A stretch of 6,096 nt of DNA, from contig JALZVA010000070.1 of assembly GCA_023301335.1 (NCBI GenBank), forward strand, positions 1 to 6,096, read 5' to 3'. The notes under the pieces were generated by a model that saw only the letters and a list, made by a program, of their open reading frames with translations, searched no databases and was not told where the DNA came from. Below are positions 1 to 5,944 of this stretch, in pieces. Origin of the DNA: Akkermansiaceae bacterium. GTDB lineage: Bacteria > Verrucomicrobiota > Verrucomicrobiia > Verrucomicrobiales > Akkermansiaceae. The stretch's first letter is position 1; each line of letters starts with the position of its first letter. A program made the position numbers and the translations under genes.

Positions 1-1146
1 GGCTCGCTCTTGAGGCAATTTCGTGAGGAGCTGAAAGAGAAAGATGTGAAGCTTGAGGTGCCTATTCACATCTTACTAGCAGGTGATGTAGAGAAAAAGG
101 GAGTAGGGTCTCCTTACCGGAAAAGTTTTGGCTCACAAGCATCAGGAGGGTATTATGTAGAGCTTGCGGTAGATATCTCGAGACTTAAAGGGGTGGAGCT
201 TAGGCGGGCGATCATGGAAACTATTACCTATGCCTATGCGTTGAAAGAGGGTGATGTAGAGGATGATTCCAGATTGGTGACACATGGATGGTTCTTGGAT
301 GGGATGTTAGAGGTGATCGCATGGAATAATGAAGCATCCTCTTCAAAGGAATATTTAGAGCTACAGAAAAACCCAAAGCTGTTTGGCTTAGATGAGATTT
401 TTTTGGTCACTACAGCTCAATTTGAAAAATTTGACCCTGGGACGCGAAGAACCTATCAGGCTGCAAGCGGTGCATTTGTCATGGCTTTACTGAAGCAAGA
501 AAACGGAGTCGCTAGTGTGCTTTCCATGCTGACTGAGCTTGCGATGTTCGAAGGGGATACAGAGAGCCTGCTAAGACGCTATTTCCCTGATTTGAGTAAA
601 GGTAAAAATGGGCCACGTGTCGCCTGGTTATTGCAATTAGCTGCGATGAGTGTCCCAAAGCTATCCGAAGTGATGACAATGTTAGAGTCAGAAGCGGCCA
701 TTGAACAAGCCTTGCAGTTTAATTACCTAGATGAAAAAGGGGCACCTCAAGTAGTTGGGATCGAATCGTTTGCTCTTATTGGAGACCTAGAGGAGGAAGA
801 AAGGCGTAAAGTGATAGCCCCAGTTTCTCGCCAACTCCAGTATTGTAATAATCGATGCTTTCCCTTTTACAGGGAAATTATAGCTGGGTACGGAACCGTT
901 TTAGGAGCCTTGTCGAGAGGTGAAACCAAAGACCTGGAAACTATTATTACTGGAATTAAAAATCAACGGGTATTACAGCAAAGAGCCGCCGTGCAAGCTA
1001 GAGATTTCATGGATGTCTATGAGATCCAAACTGCTAGAGAGGTGAAGGGAGATCTAGATACCCCCTTTGATTTAGTAAACTCAGGGACTAAGGAATCTGA
1101 CTTGGGTCGGTATCTGGAAGTGCTTGATAGCATGTATGCGAAATAG
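1..1146 (+). CDS. Unrecognised protein, 5'-truncated by window edge; possible degenerate gluzincin-like peptidase fold
   Basis: The reading frame is open to the first base, so the true start lies upstream; a TTG at base 10 is unlikely to be the start. The visible part is 381 residues, ending at TAG. It is mostly helical, with a likely beta segment near residues 20-27 (VPIHILLAGD) and another around 50-58 (GYYVELAVDI). The order strand, strand, helix with ETITYAYALKEG (73-84), WFLDGMLEVIAW (97-108), SGAFVMALL (156-164) and LLRRYFPDL (190-198) resembles the core of peptidase-MA/gluzincin proteins, where HExxH sits in the first helix and a W-xx-EG-hh element follows. No HExxH is present, so a catalytic role is doubtful. 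Similar catalytically poor proteins are, as I recall, frequent in Verrucomicrobiota. The C-terminal 180 residues show no motif I recognise; a Cys pair (C282, C286) lies in QYCNNRCFPF. The coding status is secure; the function is unknown. It precedes a separate promoter, so it is probably not in the kinase operon. Confidence 0.85.
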   Translation, partial: GSLLRQFREELKEKDVKLEVPIHILLAGDVEKKGVGSPYRKSFGSQASGGYYVELAVDISRLKGVELRRAIMETITYAYALKEGDVEDDSRLVTHGWFLDGMLEVIAWNNEASSSKEYLELQKNPKLFGLDEIFLVTTAQFEKFDPGTRRTYQAASGAFVMALLKQENGVASVLSMLTELAMFEGDTESLLRRYFPDLSKGKNGPRVAWLLQLAAMSVPKLSEVMTMLESEAAIEQALQFNYLDEKGAPQVVGIESFALIGDLEEEERRKVIAPVSRQLQYCNNRCFPFYREIIAGYGTVLGALSRGETKDLETIITGIKNQRVLQQRAAVQARDFMDVYEIQTAREVKGDLDTPFDLVNSGTKESDLGRYLEVLDSMYAK

Positions 1147-1200
1147 CTCTGTGCAGAGTCATGAGGCCGCTCGGAGAGAAGGATCATTGAGCCGGGTGCT

Positions 1201-1227
1201 TTGAGTTCCCGTTAAAAGTGTTATAAT
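1201..1227 (+). promoter_or_regulatory. Candidate sigma-70-type promoter for the kinase operon
   Basis: A perfect -10 hexamer TATAAT lies at 1222-1227. A -35-like TTGAGT (4 of 6 to TTGACA) lies at 1201-1206, with a 15-base spacer, slightly shorter than the usual 16-18. Transcription would begin near 1233-1236 and leave a leader of about 45 bases before the ATG at 1279. A run of eight T occupies 1227-1234, directly after the -10 core. It is the only convincing promoter-like match I see in the 132-base gap. The rest of the gap (1147-1200) holds no gene and no clear terminator for the upstream gene. Confidence 0.5.
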
Positions 1228-1278
1228 TTTTTTTGAGGTTTTCAGAAATAGATATTAAGCTTAGAGTGTTTTTGCTGT

Positions 1279-3681
1279 ATGAGTTTCAACCCAGATGAAA
1301 TTGCCGTTTGTGAGTCCTGTAAGGGGCAGATGAATATTGCTGGCTTAGCACCGTTTACGAGCGTTAATTGCCCCACATGTGGGGAGCCTACAAGAGTTAA
1401 GGTCGATTTAGCTCAGTACCAACTGACGCGACGACATGGCCACGGGGGAATGAGTCTGGTGTTCGCGGCAAAGGATAAAAACTTAGGTCGTGAAGTTGCT
1501 ATCAAGATTCTGAACGAGCAGTATTCAATGGATACCGTTCGGATTAGCCAGTTTGAGCAAGAGGCTAAAATCACTGCTGGGGTATCACATCCAAATGTGG
1601 TGCGTGTCTATACAGTAGGTCAGGCCTTTAATAGATATTATATTGCCATGGAGATGATCTCTGGAGAGGCACTGGAAGAGATCATGGCCGAGAAAGGTGC
1701 TCTACCTGAAGAATTTGTTCTTCCTAAAATGCTTCAAGTAACAGAAGGCTTAAATGCTGCCTACTCTGCGGGATTGATTCATCGCGATATGAAGCCTGGT
1801 AATATTCTGATAGATAATCTAGGGATGGCTAAGATTGTCGATTTTGGACTAGCTCTTGTCACCCAAGGAGGGGTCGCAAAAACTGATGAAATTTGGGCAA
1901 CCCCTTACTATGTGCCTCCTGAGACTCTAGCTCGGGAACCAGAAGATTTTCGGAGTGATATTTACGCGCTTTCCGTGACCATGTATCACGCTTTAGCAGG
2001 GAAGCCTCCATTTGAAGCTGAATCTAGAAGTATAGGTGAACTAGCGGAATTGAAAAAATCACTTCCAAAGTTAAAGGAGATCGCACCGCACCTGAGTGAC
2101 TGCACCTGTGCTTTAATTGATAAGGGGATGGCGCATAACCCGGAAGAACGATTTGGGTCATATGAAGAAATGCTCCAAGCGTTGCAGTATGCAGAGGATC
2201 ATATTGGTGTAGAAGGGGCAACGCTACCTCATTTTAGAACGGAAGCCCCAGCATCACGACTCCAAAATAAGTTAAAAATTCTAGCTCCGGTAATCTTAGG
2301 GTTGATTTTTTTAACTGTAGGAGGCTATTTCATCTTGAAGTTTACAGAGGCTGAGAACGATGTGGACGAGTTGACACATGAACCAGTAGAATTCAAAGAA
2401 TCCACTGGAGTCGTTGAGGTTGATGAGAAGTTAAGGAAGAGTATCGAAATAGGATATGAGAATCTGGAGAAGAGTTTAGAGACGGCGTCATATGTTGAGG
2501 CAAGGGAAACTGCTATACAAGTTTACGCCCTTCCTAAGCACCCTGAACCGAGTAAAACATTATCAGGAATCCATGGAATAGTAGCTAGCTATTTAGCCGG
2601 AGACCTCAAAGGAATGAGGGAGGACGGTAGGCATATCTATCAGGATATCCAAGAGAGGGGCAGAAGGAGAAATAACAATGCGTTTATTCATTGTTACACC
2701 TCATTAGTGAAACTGGGTCCGGTAAACACTTCAGAAGTTAAGTACCCTAATGACCGACAGGCAGATGCGTTGTTTATCTTCTTAGCTGGATTGAAAAATC
2801 TGGAAATTGGAGAGTATGATTTAGCTGGATCTCAATTTGAAGACTTCATGCAAAGGGATCTTTCTGAAACCGGGAAGCATTCAGATATATTTAGTTTGTA
2901 TCAAAAGATAAGTAAAGATTATCTATTTGATATAATTCAGTTGAAAAGTGTTAATGGAGAGGTTTTCGAGGCATTGAACCAACTGGAATTACAGGAACTT
3001 CAAGAAAGGGTTTCACAGCTTGATTTTAAAACTAATGTTCAGCGTGGCCCCTGGGTGAAAAAAAATATTTTAAAAAATTGTAAGATGCTTCTGGAGACAC
3101 TGGATAGACGTACTGCGGCAGAAGAAGTGAAAGAGCGGAGGCTAGCCAAAAGATTTGAGTTTGAGACGCTTGTTGAAGCTCTTGAATCTTTGACAGATAT
3201 GCGCTCAGAGAGAGATTATCAGAAGATTATACAGCGTTTGAATCAGATAGGATTTAAAAATCCAGAGGAGAGAGAAAAGTTAGAACAGTATAAGTACGTT
3301 TGCCAAAATGCGGCCTATTACCTTCAAAGTTTTGCAAAGGAGGACAGTAAAGCATTTATAGCAAATGAGATTGAAAATGTAGAAGGTTTGATATTTAGAA
3401 TTGTTGGAGTGAGTGAAAACGGTCTAAGTGTAGACCGGGAAGGGGTGCTGCGAGAATTAAAGTGGAGTGAGATAGACCCGGAGTCCTTACTTGGAATTTA
3501 TAATAGCCTTATTGAAGGAGTGGAGAGTGAACGAGAAGATGAACTTACAGAGTATGCAATTTGCTACGCCAGAATGAATAATTTAGAAGAACAGGCCAGT
3601 TCAGGGGCTAAGGTTTTAGCAGAAAGAAGCCCAGAGTTTGCCCACAGGTGGGAGCAAATGATATCTGTTCTTAGAAAATAA
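1279..3681 (+). CDS. Membrane Ser/Thr protein kinase with N-terminal zinc ribbon and large extracytoplasmic domain
   Basis: This 800-residue protein is a Hanks-type (PknB-like) kinase that phosphorylates Ser/Thr on target proteins. Residues 11-34 form a zinc ribbon with two CxxC pairs (C11/C14, C31/C34). The kinase domain spans about 47-305: a glycine loop GHGGMSLVF (54-62), VAIK lysine K76, helix-C glutamate probably E95, catalytic loop HRDMKPGN (168-175, base D170), DFG 188-190, a VPPE in place of APE (212-215), D227 and R291. All catalytic residues are present, so it should be active and of the RD class. One membrane helix at about 334-354 puts the kinase in the cytoplasm and residues 355-800 outside. 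That tail is helical and partly TPR-like (for example 430-455 and 495-527), with a small beta-rich segment near 701-731 (GLIFRIVGV, then LKWSEIDPE); it carries no PASTA repeats. The ATG is the first start after an in-frame TAG at 1249-1251; no Shine-Dalgarno is visible. The tail is the probable sensor, ligand unknown. Confidence 0.95.
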   Translation: MSFNPDEIAVCESCKGQMNIAGLAPFTSVNCPTCGEPTRVKVDLAQYQLTRRHGHGGMSLVFAAKDKNLGREVAIKILNEQYSMDTVRISQFEQEAKITAGVSHPNVVRVYTVGQAFNRYYIAMEMISGEALEEIMAEKGALPEEFVLPKMLQVTEGLNAAYSAGLIHRDMKPGNILIDNLGMAKIVDFGLALVTQGGVAKTDEIWATPYYVPPETLAREPEDFRSDIYALSVTMYHALAGKPPFEAESRSIGELAELKKSLPKLKEIAPHLSDCTCALIDKGMAHNPEERFGSYEEMLQALQYAEDHIGVEGATLPHFRTEAPASRLQNKLKILAPVILGLIFLTVGGYFILKFTEAENDVDELTHEPVEFKESTGVVEVDEKLRKSIEIGYENLEKSLETASYVEARETAIQVYALPKHPEPSKTLSGIHGIVASYLAGDLKGMREDGRHIYQDIQERGRRRNNNAFIHCYTSLVKLGPVNTSEVKYPNDRQADALFIFLAGLKNLEIGEYDLAGSQFEDFMQRDLSETGKHSDIFSLYQKISKDYLFDIIQLKSVNGEVFEALNQLELQELQERVSQLDFKTNVQRGPWVKKNILKNCKMLLETLDRRTAAEEVKERRLAKRFEFETLVEALESLTDMRSERDYQKIIQRLNQIGFKNPEEREKLEQYKYVCQNAAYYLQSFAKEDSKAFIANEIENVEGLIFRIVGVSENGLSVDREGVLRELKWSEIDPESLLGIYNSLIEGVESEREDELTEYAICYARMNNLEEQASSGAKVLAERSPEFAHRWEQMISVLRK

Positions 3682-3690
3682 AAAGACTCA

Positions 3691-4377
3691 GTGGATTCAT
3701 ACTTTAAGCAGACGCAGAAGGCTTTAGAAGAATTGCTTAGGGTAGCGCTTCTTGACCACGCTGCATTTGAGCAGAAAATTGCGCCCTGTGTTCTACATAA
3801 ATGTAAGGCCACCTGCTGCCATGATGGAGTTTATCTGAGTGAAACAGATGCGACTCTGGTGGAGCAGCTAGCTAGCGAGAAACTCACAGATGTTGATTTT
3901 TTTAATGGGAAAGCACCTGCCAGATACATTGAACAGGTGAATGAGAAAAAATGGAAAACGCACTCCAGAGTCGCTTCTCCTGAGGAATTAGCGGAGGACT
4001 TCCCCAGTCACTTTCCTCGATCCCGCTGCACCTTTCTTGATGAAAAGAACCACTGTTTACTTCAGAAACTATCCCTCGAAGAAAAACGTCACGCTTGGTA
4101 TTATAAACCATTTACCTGCTGGATTCACCCTATTTCTATCCAGCAGAGAGATGGGGAAACGTGGTTGACCCTCGTAAATAGCGGGAATGATCCTCAGAAA
4201 AAGCCAGATTACCCTGGCTACGGATCATGCACCCACTGTGGAAGAGGAGATGAAGCAGGTGAGCCCGCTCATCAGGTCCTTGAAGCAGAGCTAAAGCATC
4301 TGGGCTCTTTGGCAAAGCGTGATTTTCTTTCTGAGATCCGCTCCCCAATGGCGAATTGGGTTTATAAAAAAGATTAA
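3691..4377 (+). CDS. Cysteine-cluster protein, YkgJ/DUF3109-like
   Basis: This cytoplasmic protein of 228 residues has no signal peptide or membrane helix. Nine cysteines are clustered: C33, C38, C42 and C43 (CVLHKCKATCC), C113, C122, C143 in FTCWIHPI with H146, then C180 and C183 (CTHC). The CxxxxCxxxCC start followed by a Cys-x-x-His-Pro motif is the hallmark of the YkgJ/DUF3109 cysteine-cluster families, thought to bind zinc or iron; the biochemical role of these families is not established. The start is GTG, 9 bases after the kinase stop and in the same frame as the kinase: a TAA at 3679-3681 ends one protein and only AAA GAC TCA separates it from the GTG. No Shine-Dalgarno is visible, so translation is probably coupled to the kinase. 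A shorter protein from an internal TTG is possible, but no ATG precedes the cysteine cluster. Its place between the kinase and the sigma factor suggests a signalling accessory, which is inference. Confidence 0.85.
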   Translation: MDSYFKQTQKALEELLRVALLDHAAFEQKIAPCVLHKCKATCCHDGVYLSETDATLVEQLASEKLTDVDFFNGKAPARYIEQVNEKKWKTHSRVASPEELAEDFPSHFPRSRCTFLDEKNHCLLQKLSLEEKRHAWYYKPFTCWIHPISIQQRDGETWLTLVNSGNDPQKKPDYPGYGSCTHCGRGDEAGEPAHQVLEAELKHLGSLAKRDFLSEIRSPMANWVYKKD

Positions 4378-4419
4378 GGAATAAATAATAAAGGTAGAGC
4401 CTCTTAACTTTAGAAAATT

Positions 4420-4953
4420 ATGAAAGAAGAATTCCAGCTCCTTGTAGATGAGCATTATGAAGCCCTGTATAGGTTCGCATACTCACTGGCTAAAAACCCA
4501 GACAGAGCGTCGGATCTTGTGCAGCAAACATTCTGCATCTGGGCTCAGAAGAACCACCAGCTAAAGGATAGATCAAAGGCTAAAACATGGTTATTCACCA
4601 CGCTTTACCGAGAGCAGTTAAGTTACGCACGTAGGAATACAAAGTTTCCCGAGCAAGACATCGCTGATATGGAATATCAATTAACAGAGGAGGAGCGGGA
4701 TAACTCACGTGTATTAGACGGACAGCGAGCTATAGCTCTACTCAATTCTCTCGATGAGACATATCGAGCACCTCTTTCTTTATTCTTCCTTCAGCAGAAT
4801 TCCTACAAGGAAATAGCCAGTATTTTAGACATTCCCATCGGGACTGTGATGTCACGCATCGCAAGAGGGAAGAAGCAATTACGTGATAAAATGGAAACCG
4901 CGGTCCTCAAGGGAAGTAATATCACGGCCTTCAAACATTCAAAAATAAATTAA
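4420..4953 (+). CDS. RNA polymerase sigma factor, ECF-type sigma-70 family
   Basis: This 177-residue protein directs RNA polymerase to a specific promoter set. It has only regions 2 and 4, as in ECF sigma factors. Region 2 covers about 9-72: HYEALYRFAYSLAKN, then DLVQQTFCIWAQ (32-43) for core binding and -10 recognition, and KTWLFTTLYRE (55-65). Region 4 covers about 100-157, with the helix-turn-helix SYKEIASILDIPIGTVMSR (128-146) reading the -35. A short tail of about 20 residues follows; there is no long regulatory C-terminal extension. The QQTF and KTWLFTTL signature is one I associate with Verrucomicrobiota. The ATG is the first possible start, because an in-frame TAG stands at 4411-4413. 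There is no good Shine-Dalgarno. The gene ends with tandem in-frame stops (TAA TAG, 4951-4956), 5 bases before the next start. Activity is probably held in check by the product of that next gene. No ECF-type autoregulatory promoter was evident upstream. Confidence 0.93.
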   Translation: MKEEFQLLVDEHYEALYRFAYSLAKNPDRASDLVQQTFCIWAQKNHQLKDRSKAKTWLFTTLYREQLSYARRNTKFPEQDIADMEYQLTEEERDNSRVLDGQRAIALLNSLDETYRAPLSLFFLQQNSYKEIASILDIPIGTVMSRIARGKKQLRDKMETAVLKGSNITAFKHSKIN

Positions 4954-4958
4954 TAGTT

Positions 4959-5885
4959 ATGGAAATTGAACACGCAAAAATAATTCTAAGCTCTTTCCGA
5001 TCGGACGGAAAAGATGCTTCAGATGAAGGTTTCGCAGAGGCTCTAGCACTTGCTGCAGAAGATCGCCTTTTGGGAGAATGGCTTGCTACAGAGCGGGCAA
5101 AAGATGCTGTATTTTCAGAAGCTCTTCAGAGTGTTTCTATACCAGAAGGTCTTAGAGATGAAATTTTAGCAGCCGTTAATGATGATGTGTTGTTAGAAGA
5201 AGACCCAGAGTTAGACTATCTATTCAGCAGTGCATTATTAGAGGTGAAACCTCCTGAGGAATTGAAAGATCAAATCCTCGTGGCTATGGACCAAGACCAG
5301 AAAGTGGTGAAGGGGATGTTTACAGGGTGGAAAGTCTTGAGCTATGCTGCCGCAGCGGTAGTTGCTTTGCTTGGAGTCCTAGTCTTTACGCCTGTCGGTC
5401 CAGTTCCATCTGTGGCAGATGCATGGTTAGAAAATGAGACGGATAAACGTGTTCATGCATTTAATATCCAACAGAAAGTCGGAATAGATTTGAACGAAGG
5501 CCATGTCAAATTTGTAAGTAATAGTCTAGAAGACTCTATGAAGTGGTTAGAGTCAAAAAATCTTCCTGTAGTGGAGGTGCCTGAAGCATTGAAATCAATG
5601 AAATGTATGGGGTCAACCTCTATTGACGTTGGTGAAGGAGTGGAAGGGTCATTACTGAGATTTATGTCAAAAGAAGGGAAAGAAGTGAACCTGTTAGTAG
5701 TGACTAAAAAGCATGTGAAAAACTTGGATGATATCCCTGCGTCAGCAAAAAGCTGCGTTAAAGATAGCTATTTTTGTGATAGGTGTGACTACTGGATCGC
5801 CAGAATGCAAGAGGATGACGCTCTAGTGATGGTGCTTTCCCAATTAGGAAAAGAAGAGACACCGAATGTGTTAATTTCTTTATAA
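4959..5885 (+). CDS. Probable membrane anti-sigma factor with duplicated N-terminal unit, no zinc-binding motif
   Basis: This 308-residue single-pass membrane protein starts 5 bases after the sigma gene, which is the main evidence for an anti-sigma role. The cytoplasmic part (1-123) is acidic and helical and lacks the HxxxCxxC motif of zinc-type anti-sigma domains. It contains an internal repeat: residues 49-76 and 86-113 match at 14 of 28 positions without gaps (F-S-x-A-L, P-E-x-L-x-D-x-I-L). The membrane helix lies at about 125-144. The outer domain (145-308) has a segment MKWLESKNLPVVEVPEALKS (194-213), then a C216 strand region and LLRFMSKEGKEVNLLVV (232-248). That resembles the outer domain of many anti-sigma proteins, where a compact fold ends in a membrane-facing sheet. 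Four cysteines lie outside: C216, C266, C273 and C276 (the last two as CDRC). The start is the first ATG after the sigma stop; no Shine-Dalgarno is visible, so translational coupling is likely. The N-terminal unit style is recalled from verrucomicrobial anti-sigma-like proteins. Binding to the sigma factor is inferred. Confidence 0.8.
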   Translation: MEIEHAKIILSSFRSDGKDASDEGFAEALALAAEDRLLGEWLATERAKDAVFSEALQSVSIPEGLRDEILAAVNDDVLLEEDPELDYLFSSALLEVKPPEELKDQILVAMDQDQKVVKGMFTGWKVLSYAAAAVVALLGVLVFTPVGPVPSVADAWLENETDKRVHAFNIQQKVGIDLNEGHVKFVSNSLEDSMKWLESKNLPVVEVPEALKSMKCMGSTSIDVGEGVEGSLLRFMSKEGKEVNLLVVTKKHVKNLDDIPASAKSCVKDSYFCDRCDYWIARMQEDDALVMVLSQLGKEETPNVLISL

Positions 5886-5904
5886 AAAATTCATTTTTTA
5901 TAAA
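5879..5904. repeat. Perfect AT-only inverted repeat over the anti-sigma stop codon
   Basis: The arms TTTATAAAAAA (5879-5889) and TTTTTTATAAA (5894-5904) are exact reverse complements of 11 bases with a 4-base loop (TTCA). The left arm contains the TAA stop of the anti-sigma gene (5883-5885). The right arm shares three bases (5902-5904) with the stem of the terminator immediately downstream, so the two hairpins compete at their junction. Being all A/T, it is weak as RNA but would supply a U-rich tract to a transcript coming from the minus strand. Confidence 0.7.
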
Positions 5905-5944
5905 CGAAGTGGGGAGTGTGTAGTTCTCTTCACTTCGTTTTTTT
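5902..5944 (+). terminator. Intrinsic terminator of the + strand operon, possibly bidirectional
   Basis: Bases 5902-5911 (AAACGAAGTG) pair perfectly with 5931-5940 (CACTTCGTTT). The stem continues with 5912-5916 on 5926-5930, including two G-U pairs, for 15 pairs around a 9-base loop. A run of seven T (5938-5944) follows, partly inside the stem, as expected of Rho-independent terminators in + transcripts. On the minus strand the stem is followed by only TTT, then an A-run and a second T-rich stretch from the neighbouring AT repeat, so termination of the convergent gene is plausible but weaker. It overlaps the last two bases of the transpeptidase stop codon on the opposite strand. Confidence 0.85.

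Noticed and set aside
1147..1158. Small palindrome CTCTGTGCAGAG just after the first gene's stop
   Set aside because: The stem is only 4-5 pairs with a tiny loop and no T-run follows, so it is not a convincing terminator.
1194..1210. CGGG...CCCG mini-hairpin upstream of the T-run at 1227-1234
   Set aside because: The stem is four pairs and the T-run is 16 bases away, too far for an intrinsic terminator; the promoter reading fits better.
2024..2221. Open frame on the minus strand inside the kinase gene
   Set aside because: It lies wholly within a well-supported kinase coding region, has no recognisable motif and no start context.
3564..3812. Open frame on the minus strand across the kinase/cysteine-protein junction
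   Set aside because: It is antisense to two real genes and has low-complexity, unconvincing protein content.
3867..3876. AGCTAGCTAGC-type palindrome in the cysteine-protein gene
   Set aside because: It is a short chance palindrome within a coding region, with no second copy nearby and no structural context.
3902..4348. Two short minus-strand open frames within the cysteine-cluster gene
   Set aside because: The + strand frame has clear family motifs throughout; the antisense frames have none.
4378..4419. Possible separate promoter for the sigma gene in the 42-base gap
   Set aside because: It is AT-rich with loose -10-like strings, but there is no spaced -35/-10 pair or ECF-type GGAAC motif that I could defend.
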